From Comamonadaceae bacterium (GTDB lineage Bacteria; Pseudomonadota; Gammaproteobacteria; Burkholderiales; Burkholderiaceae_C): a DNA stretch of 39,528 bases. The position numbers and the translations under genes are program-made. Shown in pieces: positions 9,087-18,307 of the stretch; position 1 is the stretch's first letter, and each line of letters begins with the position of its first letter. Where the stretch lies: assembly GCA_030528485.1 (NCBI GenBank), contig JAUMYU010000017.1:1-39528 (forward strand). The letters are read 5' to 3'. The notes under the pieces were generated by a model. That model did not search any database, was not told the origin of the DNA, and worked only from the letters and a program-made list of their open reading frames with translations.

Positions 9087-9671
9087 TCAACGCAACACCA
9101 CCAAGCCGGGCTTGCGGGAAATCCGATACACCGATGCAGGCGGGATATTGCGCCACGTCTTGCCTTTGAGTTCCGCACGCAAATGCAGCGCATCCAATAT
9201 GCCCGGTGGCACAGGGCAGCGCGATCCGTAGGTGAAAAGAAAAAAACTGCCGCCATCGCCCAGGTGATGAAACGCACCTTGCAAAATGCGCCGCACCACA
9301 TCCTCAGGCATATTGAGCAGCCCCAGGCCACACACAACCGCCCCGGCGGGCCTGCCATCAAACAGGCGCTGGCTGTCTAAAGTTGCCGCGTCCACTTGCA
9401 AAACGTTCAGGCCGGGATGGCGCATTTGCAGCAGCTTGGCAAACGTCGCATCCAGCTCCACCACCGTAATGGCCTGTTGCGGCACGCCGCGATTGAGCAT
9501 TGCCCGCGTAAACACCCCCGTGCCTGGCCCCAGCTCCAGAATCGGGCCGTTCTCTGGGCCAATTTCACTGGTAATGAGTTCGGCCAGCGCTTTGCCAGAA
9601 GGCGCTACGGCTGCAATTTTGCGAGGCTGGCGAAGCCATCTCTTGATGAAAAGCGCTGCATCCTGGGGCAT
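9087..9671 (-). CDS. Class I SAM-dependent methyltransferase, PmtA-like
   Basis: This 194-residue protein has a Rossmann methyltransferase core. Motif I is ILELGPGTGVFTRAML (~44-59), followed by VVELDATFAKLL (motif II acid) and LQVDAATL. The N-terminus FIKRWLRQPRKIAAVAPSG resembles the N-terminal region of small bacterial phospholipid N-methyltransferases and related rRNA-dimethylase-like proteins. Phospholipid methylation is therefore plausible but unproven; other small-molecule substrates are possible. No clear Shine-Dalgarno precedes the ATG at 9671. Its stop is one base from repeat copy D. It follows the DUF1178 gene with a 154-base gap and may have its own promoter. Confidence 0.78.
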   Translation of the reverse strand: MPQDAALFIKRWLRQPRKIAAVAPSGKALAELITSEIGPENGPILELGPGTGVFTRAMLNRGVPQQAITVVELDATFAKLLQMRHPGLNVLQVDAATLDSQRLFDGRPAGAVVCGLGLLNMPEDVVRRILQGAFHHLGDGGSFFLFTYGSRCPVPPGILDALHLRAELKGKTWRNIPPASVYRISRKPGLVVLR

Positions 9672-9825
9672 GATGATTGGTATGGGTTAGGGGGCTTGAT
9701 CCCATTTATGCACGTCATACGCGCGCAAAGCGCCAGCGCCACAGTGGGAAACCAGTGCAAATGCGTGCAATGCGGTGGGGCTTTTGTTGTGAAATGGGAT
9801 GACGCGCCAGAGCCTAAGCGACACT

Positions 9826-10260
9826 TTATTGCAAAGGCTCCGTGATGGCGGGAGGCAAGGGTAACACTGGAATACCCTCTTGCAGCAACTCCACCACTTC
9901 CTGTCCACTCGCTTTGCCGTGGATGAGGCGCTCAGGCGCGTTCCCTTCATGGATACGCCGCGCTTCCTGAGCGAAACGCTCACCAACGCTTTCACCTTCA
10001 CGCACCATTTGCCGCATGTGCGCCAACCAACGCGCCTGCCGCCCCTTACCAGCATCACTCGCATCCGCCTCCTTGCTCCCAGCGCTACGGTTGCTTTTGG
10101 CCTTGACATGCGGTGCGCTCAGCGCCTTTTGCACTTGCGAGCTGCCACATATCGGGCATTGCAGCACACCACGCTGCGCCTGCCCCTGGTAATCCTCCAT
10201 GGAGGCGAACCAGCCCTCAAAGACATGGTCATTGTCACAATGCAAATCCAATACTTTCAT
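9826..10260 (-). CDS. DUF1178 family protein
   Basis: This 144-residue protein begins MKVLDLHCDNDHVFEGWF and continues to LQCPICGSSQVQKALSAPHV, the DUF1178 signature of a split zinc-ribbon-like N-terminus (Cys8, then CPIC). The middle is Lys/Ser-rich and low complexity. The C-terminus contains RLIHGKASGQEVVELLQEGIPVLPLP, also conserved in the family. Function is unknown. In Burkholderiales this gene commonly lies downstream of the nuo operon, and here it is the next gene after nuoN on the same strand. The DUF2818 and Nudix genes often found between them are missing. The ATG at 10260 starts the conserved sequence; the upstream ATG at 10278 is not needed. Confidence 0.88.
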   Translation of the reverse strand: MKVLDLHCDNDHVFEGWFASMEDYQGQAQRGVLQCPICGSSQVQKALSAPHVKAKSNRSAGSKEADASDAGKGRQARWLAHMRQMVREGESVGERFAQEARRIHEGNAPERLIHGKASGQEVVELLQEGIPVLPLPPAITEPLQ

Positions 10261-10465
10261 CGTGCATCCGTGCGTCATTCAGAGAAACGTAGGGGGCACA
10301 AAGCCACCAGCAAAGCGGGCATTGTCGCTATAGATAGAGCACAAGACGCAAAACGTAGCTAGCAACCCGCGCTATTGGCAAATTTTTCATCTTGCAAACC
10401 GCCCTGCCCCCGGGGATAAGCCCGGCGCGTGGATTTTGAGAGCAGGCGCTCAGGCTCAACGCCAT

Positions 10466-10491
10466 GAAAAAGGCGGCCGCATGGGCCGCCT
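10466..10491 (-). terminator. Terminator of the nuo operon
   Basis: An 8-bp GC-rich stem AGGCGGCC / GGCCGCCT (10471-10478 with 10484-10491) with a 5-nt loop. It is followed on the minus strand by TTTTC (10470-10466). It lies 28 bases past the nuoN stop. The remaining gap to DUF1178 (10261-10465) shows no other gene. Confidence 0.8.
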
Positions 10492-10519
10492 GCAACGATC
10501 AGCACAAGTAAATGCAATC

Positions 10520-12019
10520 TCAGGTACTCAGCGCATTGAGGATTGCTTCTGCGCACAAGGCCATGAGGCCACCTGGCAGCAAGCCCAAGACCAACAGCAA
10601 GGCGCTATTGAGGCCCAGCACCGCCTTCACATCCCAAGGGCCTTGCACCGGCTGCGCATCGGCTGGAGCCGCATCAAAGTACATGACCTTCACAACGCGC
10701 AGGTAATAGAAAGCGCCGATCAGCGACATGATCACCGCGAACACGGCCAGCATGACGTGCAGATTGGAGCCGGAATCCAGCAACGCCTGCAACACGGCGA
10801 ACTTGGCATAAAAACCCACAAGCGGAGGAATGCCGGCAAAAGAGAACATGCACATCGCCATGATCCCGGCATAAAGCGGACTGCGTTGATTCAACCCTGC
10901 CAAGTCACGGATTTCGTCAGACTCGAACCCTTCCCGCGCAAGCAACATAATCAGCCCAAAGGTCGCCAATGTCGTCAGCACATAAGTGATGACATAGAAC
11001 ATGGCCGAGCTGTAAGCCGCCTGACCGCTCTCGGCACTGAACTCCGAGCCGTGAACGCCCGCCATCAGTCCCAGCAAAATGAAGCCCACGTGAGAAATGG
11101 TCGAATACGCCAGCATGCGCTTCAAATTGGTTTGCGCAATCGCAACCACGTTGCCGATGAACAGCGAACAGATGGCCAACACCCCGAGCATTTGCTGCCA
11201 GTCAGCCGCCAATGGCAGCAAGCCATCAACCAACATTCGCATGATGATGCCAAAAGCCGCCAATTTGGGCGCAGATGCAATCAGCAGGGTCACAGATGTT
11301 GGCGCGCCGTGGTAAACGTCCGGAATCCACATGTGGAAAGGGACAGCCCCCAGCTTGAAGGCCAGTCCGGCGACGATAAAGACCAAGCCGAATACCAGCA
11401 CGTGTTGGCTATCAAACAAGCCGCTGTCGATCACGCGGAAGATTTCTCCAATATCCAGCGACCCCGTTGCCCCATACAGCATAGACATGCCATAGAGCAA
11501 GAAACCGCTTGCCATCGCGCCCAGAACAAAATACTTCATCGCGGCTTCCGTCGCCGCCACATCGTCGCGCCGCAAGGCCACCAAAGCGTAGCTGGACAGC
11601 GTCAAAAGCTCCAGGCCAAGATAGAGCAGCAGCATATTGTTGCCAGAAATCATGAAATCGATCCCCAACAACGCCAACAGAGCCAATACGAACAGTTCGC
11701 CGCCACGCAGCATGTCACGACTAGCAGCGTAGGAGCGGGAATACACCAGCGTCACCATCACGCTGACGGCAGCAAAACCCTTGAGCCAACTGGCCATCGA
11801 ATCCACCACCATCATGTTGCCGAAACCATAGAAGGTATTACCCTTCAGGGCGTAGGCAAAATGCATCCCCGCCACCACGGCCAAAGTCAGCATGGTCATA
11901 CCATGGGTCAGGGTGCGCAGGCGACTTTTATCCGTGAGGTCCAGCAGTGTGATGATGCTGGCCATGATGAGCAGCACCAGCTCTGGATATACGGCTACCC
12001 AGCCATAACTATCAATCAT
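10520..12019 (-). CDS. nuoN: NADH-quinone oxidoreductase subunit N
   Basis: This 499-residue antiporter-like membrane subunit of complex I has about 14 hydrophobic segments. It helps translocate protons in the distal part of the membrane arm. It shows the conserved [15 protein letters not shown] segment and the [19 protein letters not shown] motif of the antiporter family, with the conserved Lys before GAVPFH. It is the last gene of the operon, 24 bases after nuoM. AGAGAG lies upstream of the ATG at 12019. Its length is normal for the family. Confidence 0.97.
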   Translation of the reverse strand: MIDSYGWVAVYPELVLLIMASIITLLDLTDKSRLRTLTHGMTMLTLAVVAGMHFAYALKGNTFYGFGNMMVVDSMASWLKGFAAVSVMVTLVYSRSYAASRDMLRGGELFVLALLALLGIDFMISGNNMLLLYLGLELLTLSSYALVALRRDDVAATEAAMKYFVLGAMASGFLLYGMSMLYGATGSLDIGEIFRVIDSGLFDSQHVLVFGLVFIVAGLAFKLGAVPFHMWIPDVYHGAPTSVTLLIASAPKLAAFGIIMRMLVDGLLPLAADWQQMLGVLAICSLFIGNVVAIAQTNLKRMLAYSTISHVGFILLGLMAGVHGSEFSAESGQAAYSSAMFYVITYVLTTLATFGLIMLLAREGFESDEIRDLAGLNQRSPLYAGIMAMCMFSFAGIPPLVGFYAKFAVLQALLDSGSNLHVMLAVFAVIMSLIGAFYYLRVVKVMYFDAAPADAQPVQGPWDVKAVLGLNSALLLVLGLLPGGLMALCAEAILNALST

Positions 12020-12043
12020 CGTCGTCTCTCTTCGCGGGATGGG

Positions 12044-13519
12044 TTACTGTAGCTTCGCCTGCGCCACGTGGGCCAGCAGGTGGGTGACGGAGACATCCAT
12101 GATGTCGGTAAATGGCTTGGGATGGATACCCATATACAAGACGCACACAGCCAGCGTAACCATCACCAGCATTTCTCGCCCATTGATATCCTTCAACGCC
12201 CGCACCTGCTCATTCTTCACATCGCCCAAATAAACCTTCTTGAACATCAACAGCGAATACGCCGCGCCCAAAATCAAGGCCGTAGCCGCCAGCAACCCAA
12301 TCATGAAGTTGTATTGCACGCTACCCAAAATGACCATCCACTCGCCAATGAAACCGGCCGTTGCAGGCAAGCCCGAATTGGCCATTGCAAACAGCAAAGC
12401 AAACGCTGCAAACTTGGGCATGGTGTTTATCACGCCACCATAAGCCGAAATTTCACGCGTGTGCATGCGATCGTAGAGAACCCCGATAGCCAGGAACATG
12501 GCCGCAGAAACAAAGCCGTGTGAAACCATCTGAACAATGGCACCGGTCATGCCCAGCTTGTTAAAGAGGAAAAAGCCCAAACTCACAAAACCCATGTGGG
12601 CCACGGACGAATAAGCCACCAGCTTTTTCATATCCTCCTGCACGATTGCCACCAACCCCACATAAATAACAGCAATCAGGGACAAGGTAATCATCAGCCA
12701 AGCGTATTCCTGTGCCGCATCTGGCGCAATGGGCAGCGAAAAGCGCAGAAAACCATAAGCCCCCAGCTTCAGCATGATTGCAGCCAATACAGCCGAGCCT
12801 CCCGTAGGCGCTTCTACGTGCACATCAGGCAGCCAAGTGTGCACCGGCCACATGGGAATCTTCACCGCAAACGCGGCAAAGAAAGCAAAGAATATCCACG
12901 TTTGCTCCAGCAGCGACAAGGGTTGTTTATGCCAGGCGAGGATGCTGAAACTCCCCCCCGAAGTGTTGTATAGGTAGATAACCGCCACCAGAGTCAACAA
13001 CGAACCCAACAAGGTGTAGAGGAAAAACTTAAAGGCCGCATAAATCTTCCGAGGCCCGCCCCACACACCGATAATGAGATACATGGGGATCAAAGTGGCC
13101 TCAAAAAATACATAAAACAGCATGCCGTCCAGGGCGCTAAATACCCCCACCATCAATCCGGAAAGGATGAGGAACGCCGCCATGTACTGATTCACGCGGG
13201 TGGTAATACTTTCCCACGAAGCAACCACCACAATCACCGTAATAAATGCTGTTAGAGGCACAAACCAAAAAGACAGCCCGTCAATACCCAAGTGGTATTG
13301 AATATTGAATGCAGGAATCCAGCTTGCCTTTTCAACAAACTGCATTTGGGCTGTGCTGGTATCAAAGCCAGTGTAGAGCGGCAATGTCACCAACAGCCCC
13401 AATAAGGCGCCAACCAACGCCAACCAACGCACCAGGGGCGCCTGTGAGGATTTATTCAGTGGCAGGAGCAAGATGCCCGCCACAATGGGCACCCAGATCG
13501 CAAGACTCAACCAAGCCAT
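12044..13519 (-). CDS. nuoM: NADH-quinone oxidoreductase subunit M
   Basis: This 491-residue antiporter-like subunit of the complex I membrane arm carries the proton-channel motifs KIPMWPVHTWLPDVHVEAP and MLKLGAYGFLRF, together with the Lys-Val-AYSSVAHMGF segment. The ATG at 13519 has AGGAAA immediately upstream and begins MAWLSLAIWVP, typical of NuoM. A longer frame to 13576 starts inside nuoL and is rejected. It lies 13 bases after the nuoL stop, consistent with one polycistronic transcript. Confidence 0.97.
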   Translation of the reverse strand: MAWLSLAIWVPIVAGILLLPLNKSSQAPLVRWLALVGALLGLLVTLPLYTGFDTSTAQMQFVEKASWIPAFNIQYHLGIDGLSFWFVPLTAFITVIVVVASWESITTRVNQYMAAFLILSGLMVGVFSALDGMLFYVFFEATLIPMYLIIGVWGGPRKIYAAFKFFLYTLLGSLLTLVAVIYLYNTSGGSFSILAWHKQPLSLLEQTWIFFAFFAAFAVKIPMWPVHTWLPDVHVEAPTGGSAVLAAIMLKLGAYGFLRFSLPIAPDAAQEYAWLMITLSLIAVIYVGLVAIVQEDMKKLVAYSSVAHMGFVSLGFFLFNKLGMTGAIVQMVSHGFVSAAMFLAIGVLYDRMHTREISAYGGVINTMPKFAAFALLFAMANSGLPATAGFIGEWMVILGSVQYNFMIGLLAATALILGAAYSLLMFKKVYLGDVKNEQVRALKDINGREMLVMVTLAVCVLYMGIHPKPFTDIMDVSVTHLLAHVAQAKLQ

Positions 13520-13532
13520 TTTTCCTGTTCTC

Positions 13533-15542
13533 CTAGTAGCTCCGCCACACGAAATACGACATGAGCGCGAACACACCCAGAATCATGACCAGCGCGTAGT
13601 AGTAGATATAACCCGACTGGAACCAGCGCACGATGCCTGCAATCCAGCCAACCGTTTTCCAGGAGCCATTCACCACGGCCCCATCAATCAATGTTTGATC
13701 GCCAGCTTTCCAGAAAACACGGCCCAAGCGCATGAAATTACCGCCAATGATGTCGATCCAGAGTTTATCCATGCCGTACTTGGCCTCAAAGATGCGGTAA
13801 AGGCAATCGAATTTTTCCCTGAAAAACGCTGGAACTCGAGGATTGACCATATAGCAATACCACGCCGCCAACACTCCAGCCGCAGCCAAATACAATGGAG
13901 GTGTGACAAAAGCATGCAACGCCATGCTGAAGGGACCGTGGATGACCTCACGCAACTTCTCCATAGCCGGATGAGCAGCATCCACGGTAATGACTCCAGA
14001 GAAGAAATCACCGAACAGGAAAGGCACAACCACCCATCCCGCAAAAATTGACGGAATAGCCAGCAACATTAATGGCACGGTGACGACCCAAGGCGACTCA
14101 TGCGGCTTATGGTCATGGCAATGGTCATCGTGATGGTGCTCGTGCGCATGAGGATCTTGATCGTAACGTTCCTCACCATGGAAAACCATAAAGTACATCC
14201 GGAAGGAATAAAAGGCCGTGATGAATACACCCGAAAGCACAGCCCAATAGGCAATATCAGCCGCCCATAAATTACTGAAATGGGCCGCCTCAATGATGGC
14301 ATCCTTAGAATAAAAGCCTGCAAACAATGGCGTGCCAATCAAAGCCAGCGATCCGAGTAATGAGGTGAACCACGTAATAGGCATGCGCTTCCACAGCCCG
14401 CCCATATAACGCATATCCTGGTTATGGTGGCAACCCATGATGACAGAGCCCGCTCCCAAAAACAGCAATGCCTTAAAAAAAGCATGCGTCATCAAGTGAA
14501 ACACAGCCACATGGTATGCAGACGCACCTAGCGCCACAGTCATATAGCCCAGTTGGGACAGGGTAGAGTAAGCAACCACCCGCTTGATATCGTTTTGAAT
14601 CAAGCCCAACAAACCCATGAAAAATGCGGTAATAGCGCCAATGATGAGAATAAAGCTCAGCGCCGTATCCGACAGTTCATACAAGGGAGAAAAACGGGCC
14701 ACCATGAAAATCCCGGCCGTGACCATTGTGGCTGCGTGAATCAAGGCCGAAATAGGCGTCGGCCCCTCCATCGAGTCCGGCAGCCAGACATGCAGCGGGA
14801 ATTGTGCTGATTTACCCATAGCCCCAATAAACAAACAAATTAAGGCAACAGTCAACAAGCTGTACTGGGTACCTGGCAAGGTCAGCGTCGCCAAATAATC
14901 CGAGCGCGCAAAAACCTCACCGTAATTAAAAGAACCCACATTGGCTGCCAATAGACCAATACCCAGAATAAAGCCAAAATCACCAACGCGGTTAATCAAA
15001 AAAGCTTTCAAGTTGGCAAACACCGCCGTTGATCGCGTGTACCAAAAACCAATCAACAAATAAGACACCAAGCCTACCGCTTCCCAACCGAAAAACAGTT
15101 GCAGCATGTTGTTGCTCATCACCAGCATCAGCATGGAAAAGGTGAACAGCGAGATATAGGAAAAAAATCGGTTATATCCCGGATCTTCATGCATATAGCC
15201 AATGGTGTAGAGGTGCACCATGAGGGATACAAAGGTCACCACCACCATCATCATGGCTGTCAGGCTGTCGACCTGGAATCCCACTTCCATCACCAAATTA
15301 CCAAGCACAGCCCATTGGTAAAGTGTCTGATTGAAAACCGGCGCACCATCCATGACGCGCCAAAGAGTCATGGCCGACAACAAAAACGCAATAGTCACGC
15401 CAGCAATGGTGATGGAATGACCGGCTTTGCGCCCCAGTACATTCCCCCCCATGGCGGTACCAAAAATACCGACGATAAGCGCCCCCACCAAGGGGGCCAC
15501 AGGCACCCAAATCAAGGTTGACGCAGTGAGTGTCGATGTCAT
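13533..15542 (-). CDS. nuoL: NADH-quinone oxidoreductase subunit L, with a His-rich loop
   Basis: This 669-residue distal antiporter subunit of complex I carries the long lateral helix. The antiporter signature is FPLHVWLPDSMEGPTPISALIHAATM, including the conserved Trp and Lys/His residues. An unusual loop at about residues 461-482 is rich in His and Asp (HAHEHHHDDHCHDH) and is encoded near 14097-14160. It lies between membrane segments and could bind metal or be a flexible spacer. GGGGAG precedes the ATG at 15542. Base composition is low in GC here (26 of 60 bases at 14581-14640). Confidence 0.97.
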   Translation of the reverse strand: MTSTLTASTLIWVPVAPLVGALIVGIFGTAMGGNVLGRKAGHSITIAGVTIAFLLSAMTLWRVMDGAPVFNQTLYQWAVLGNLVMEVGFQVDSLTAMMMVVVTFVSLMVHLYTIGYMHEDPGYNRFFSYISLFTFSMLMLVMSNNMLQLFFGWEAVGLVSYLLIGFWYTRSTAVFANLKAFLINRVGDFGFILGIGLLAANVGSFNYGEVFARSDYLATLTLPGTQYSLLTVALICLFIGAMGKSAQFPLHVWLPDSMEGPTPISALIHAATMVTAGIFMVARFSPLYELSDTALSFILIIGAITAFFMGLLGLIQNDIKRVVAYSTLSQLGYMTVALGASAYHVAVFHLMTHAFFKALLFLGAGSVIMGCHHNQDMRYMGGLWKRMPITWFTSLLGSLALIGTPLFAGFYSKDAIIEAAHFSNLWAADIAYWAVLSGVFITAFYSFRMYFMVFHGEERYDQDPHAHEHHHDDHCHDHKPHESPWVVTVPLMLLAIPSIFAGWVVVPFLFGDFFSGVITVDAAHPAMEKLREVIHGPFSMALHAFVTPPLYLAAAGVLAAWYCYMVNPRVPAFFREKFDCLYRIFEAKYGMDKLWIDIIGGNFMRLGRVFWKAGDQTLIDGAVVNGSWKTVGWIAGIVRWFQSGYIYYYALVMILGVFALMSYFVWRSY

Positions 15543-15560
15543 GTGATTCAGCTCCCCTGC

Positions 15561-15941
15561 TTAACCCTTGAGTGTGGACAACTCATCGGCATTGATGCTG
15601 GTGCGCGTACGGAATAACTGCACCAAAATCGCCAAACCAATAGCCGCCTCAGCTGCCGCAACAGTCATGATGAAAAACACAAATACCTGCCCATGCAAAT
15701 CGCCCAAAAAATATGAAAAAGCGACAAAGTTCATATTGACAGCCAGCAACATCAACTCAATAGCCATGAGCAGCACAATGAGATTTTTTCGATTGAGAAA
15801 TATCCCTACCACCGAAAGCGCAAACAGAATTGCACCCAAAGTCAAAAAATGCGGCAACCCTAACGTTAATGCCCTATCGGCACCGACGCCCAGGTAGTAG
15901 CCAAGCTGGCTCCAATCCATCCCTGTGTGCTGTGCACTCAT
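15561..15941 (-). CDS. nuoK: NADH-quinone oxidoreductase subunit K, with N-terminal extension
   Basis: This 126-residue protein contains the whole NuoK core from [16 protein letters not shown] onward, including the conserved Glu62 ([14 protein letters not shown]) and a second acidic site in [11 protein letters not shown]. Canonical NuoK is about 101-102 residues, so this one carries about 24 extra residues ([20 protein letters not shown]). The start at 15941 overlaps the nuoJ stop as ATGA and has AGGGGA seven bases upstream, so it seems genuine. A GTG within the extension is an alternative start. The subunit lies in the membrane arm next to NuoJ and NuoN. Confidence 0.95.
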   Translation of the reverse strand: MSAQHTGMDWSQLGYYLGVGADRALTLGLPHFLTLGAILFALSVVGIFLNRKNLIVLLMAIELMLLAVNMNFVAFSYFLGDLHGQVFVFFIMTVAAAEAAIGLAILVQLFRTRTSINADELSTLKG

Positions 15942-16618
15942 GATTTATCCCCTTTAGCTTGCGCAGCATTGTTTTCTGCCGCGGCAGTTGGCTCATCGTG
16001 CACTTTACGTACAGCAGGCATCTGGACGACTCGCATACGATCAGCCGCCTTCACATGCACTTGTCTAGATGCATCCAAAGCCTTGGTGTCACGACGCTTC
16101 TCCCGCAGTGTCAGAGCAATCGCAGCAATCATGCCCACCAGCAAAATGACACCGGCAACCTGTACAGGCAAGATGTATTCGCTGTACATGAGCTTGCCCA
16201 GTTCACGCGTGTTGTTGTAATCCGGATGCGCAGCGATGACTTCCCCTGCCGAATCAGCCACGGGGAAGCCCAACCACAATGCCACTACCATTTGCCCCAC
16301 GACCACAACAAAAATCGTCAAGGCCAATGGCAGCGTTTGCAGCAAAGTCCTCATCAACGAGCGAGACAGACGCTCAATGCGAATATCCAGCATCATCACA
16401 ACAAAAAGGAACAGCACCATCACCGCTCCCAAATAAACCATCACCAACAAAATGGCGAGGAATTCCGCTCGAATCAGCAACCACAACCCCGCAGCTTGCG
16501 AGAATGCGAGTATCAAATACAGCACGGCATGCACGGGGTTACGTGCCGTAATCACACGCACTGCTGCAAACAGCAGCACGGCAGAAAAAAGGTAGAAAAA
16601 CGCAATTCGGACGTCCAT
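15938..16618 (-). CDS. nuoJ: NADH-quinone oxidoreductase subunit J
   Basis: This 226-residue membrane subunit of complex I has five hydrophobic segments, with the pi-bulge-type helix and the [21 protein letters not shown] motif. The last ~45 residues are hydrophilic, Ala- and charge-rich, and beyond the usual membrane core. The ATG at 16618 ([11 protein letters not shown]) is chosen; the Shine-Dalgarno is weak (AAGA). An upstream TTG at 16657 would add 13 unlikely residues. Its stop overlaps the nuoK start (ATGA), so the two are translationally coupled. Confidence 0.95.
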   Translation of the reverse strand: MDVRIAFFYLFSAVLLFAAVRVITARNPVHAVLYLILAFSQAAGLWLLIRAEFLAILLVMVYLGAVMVLFLFVVMMLDIRIERLSRSLMRTLLQTLPLALTIFVVVVGQMVVALWLGFPVADSAGEVIAAHPDYNNTRELGKLMYSEYILPVQVAGVILLVGMIAAIALTLREKRRDTKALDASRQVHVKAADRMRVVQMPAVRKVHDEPTAAAENNAAQAKGDKS

Positions 16619-16660
16619 GACGGTCTTCTTATCAGCCTGGCAAATGCATTTGAGCAAGGT

Positions 16661-17200
16661 TTAACGATAAGGTGCATCGGCCGCTTTGGCCTCTGCGATT
16701 TCCTTCTCGTAGCGATCCCCAACCGCCAATAGCATTTCCTTAGTGAAATACAGGTCGCCACGCTTTTCACCGTGGTACTCGAATATCGATGTTTCCACAA
16801 TGGAGTCAACTGGGCAGCTTTCTTCACAAAAGCCGCAGAAGATGCATTTGGTCAAATCGATGTCATAACGCGTCGTACGACGCGAACCGTCATCCCGCTC
16901 TGCCGATTCAATCGTGATCGCCATAGCGGGGCAAACAGCTTCACACAACTTGCAAGCGATGCAGCGCTCCTCGCCATTTTCATAACGGCGCAAGGCATGT
17001 AACCCCCGAAAACGCGGAGACAACGGCGTTTTTTCCTCTGGATATTGCAATGTCACATGCGGGCTCAGAGCGTAACGGCCTGTTAACGCCATCCCCTTGA
17101 GCAGCTCCCAAAGAGTGAAGCTTTTAATAAAGTCCTTGAGCGAAAAAACACTTTCCGAAGCAGGAGAGGATTTGCTCTTTTCCATCGTGGCTTGTGTCAT
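16661..17200 (-). CDS. nuoI: NADH-quinone oxidoreductase subunit I
   Basis: This 179-residue ferredoxin-like subunit holds the two 4Fe-4S clusters N6a and N6b, which connect the hydrophilic arm to the N2 cluster. The ligands are visible as [12 protein letters not shown] (Cys80, 83, 86, 90) and [12 protein letters not shown] (Cys119, 122, 125, 129). An extra ~30-residue Ser/Lys-rich N-terminus precedes the amphipathic helix that touches the membrane. AAAGGAG precedes the ATG at 17200. It follows nuoH by 15 bases. Confidence 0.97.
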   Translation of the reverse strand: MTQATMEKSKSSPASESVFSLKDFIKSFTLWELLKGMALTGRYALSPHVTLQYPEEKTPLSPRFRGLHALRRYENGEERCIACKLCEAVCPAMAITIESAERDDGSRRTTRYDIDLTKCIFCGFCEESCPVDSIVETSIFEYHGEKRGDLYFTKEMLLAVGDRYEKEIAEAKAADAPYR

Positions 17201-17215
17201 GGGCGCGAGTCTCCT

Positions 17216-18307
17216 TTATCCCCAAATATTCAGTGGCGAGAACAGCCAAAGCCCGACCACTACCACCCAAATCAGAGTGACAGGAATGAAAATCTTCCAG
17301 CCCAAGCGCATCACCTGGTCATAACGGAAGCGCGGGAACGTAGCGCGGATCCAGATAAACCATGTGATCACGGCCGAAGCCTTGAGGCCTAGCCAAATCC
17401 AGCCTGGAATGAAGTCCAAAAAGGCCAATGGCGCATCCCATCCACCCATGAACAAAATAGCCGCCAGGAAAGAAACCAGCCACATGCTGGCGTACTCACC
17501 CAGGAAGAATATGGCAAACCCCATGCCGGAGTACTCCACCATATGTCCGGCAACAATCTCGGCTTCACTTTCCACCATGTCAAATGGGTGACGGTTGGTT
17601 TCCGCAACGATGGAAATCATGTAGACCACAAACAAAGGCAGCAGAGGCACCCAGTTCCAAGCCAGGAAATTCAGCCCCAGGTCTGGAATACCCCATGCGC
17701 CCCAATTCCAGTTCTGCTGCAAAGCCACGATGTCACTGAAATTCATGCTGCCAGTGATCATCACCACGCCCAAGAAGCAAAAACCCAAGGCGATTTCATA
17801 GCTGATCATTTGCGCTGAGGCGCGGATAGCACCCAAAAACGGATACTTGGAGTTGGAGGCCCATCCAGCGATGATCACACCATAGACCTCAATGGACGTA
17901 ATAGCCATGACCAACAACACGCCTGCATGCACATTGGCAAGCGCCACATCGGGTCCAAATGGAATCACCACCCAAGCCGCCAATGCCGGCATGATGGCCA
18001 TCACAGGACCTAAGTAATACAGCACTGGGCTGGCAGCGGTGGGGAGAATCAACTCCTTGGTCAACAACTTAAGACCATCGGCCATGGGCTGCAAAAGACC
18101 CCAAGGGCCTGTACGGTTTGGCCCATAACGCACCTGCATCCACCCCAGTAACTTACGCTCCCACAGCGTGGTGTAAGCCACAGCAATCATCAGCGGCGCA
18201 ATGATGGCAATGATCTTGATCAGGTTCCAAATAACCGGCCAAACCAGCCCGCTCCACCAGGACGCATCAATCAAATGGTCAAACCAGTTGTAAATCGCAT
18301 CAATCAT
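17216..18307 (-). CDS. nuoH: NADH-quinone oxidoreductase subunit H
   Basis: This 363-residue membrane subunit forms much of the quinone-binding cavity. It contains [20 protein letters not shown] near the N-terminus and [20 protein letters not shown], the Glu-rich loop near the quinone site. About eight membrane segments are visible. The start ATG at 18307 overlaps the nuoG stop (ATGA), and AGAGGTGA lies upstream. The longer frame to 18487 is an artefact inside nuoG. Confidence 0.97.
   Translation of the reverse strand: MIDAIYNWFDHLIDASWWSGLVWPVIWNLIKIIAIIAPLMIAVAYTTLWERKLLGWMQVRYGPNRTGPWGLLQPMADGLKLLTKELILPTAASPVLYYLGPVMAIMPALAAWVVIPFGPDVALANVHAGVLLVMAITSIEVYGVIIAGWASNSKYPFLGAIRASAQMISYEIALGFCFLGVVMITGSMNFSDIVALQQNWNWGAWGIPDLGLNFLAWNWVPLLPLFVVYMISIVAETNRHPFDMVESEAEIVAGHMVEYSGMGFAIFFLGEYASMWLVSFLAAILFMGGWDAPLAFLDFIPGWIWLGLKASAVITWFIWIRATFPRFRYDQVMRLGWKIFIPVTLIWVVVVGLWLFSPLNIWG

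Noticed and set aside
10436-12052. Plus-strand open frame of 538 codons, rich in Gln and His
   Set aside because: It is antisense to nuoN, which shows clear complex I motifs; the composition is a reverse-complement artefact.
13520-13576. Longer NuoM start at 13576
   Set aside because: The extra 19 residues are Cys/Arg-rich and unlike NuoM; the ATG at 13519 has a good Shine-Dalgarno.
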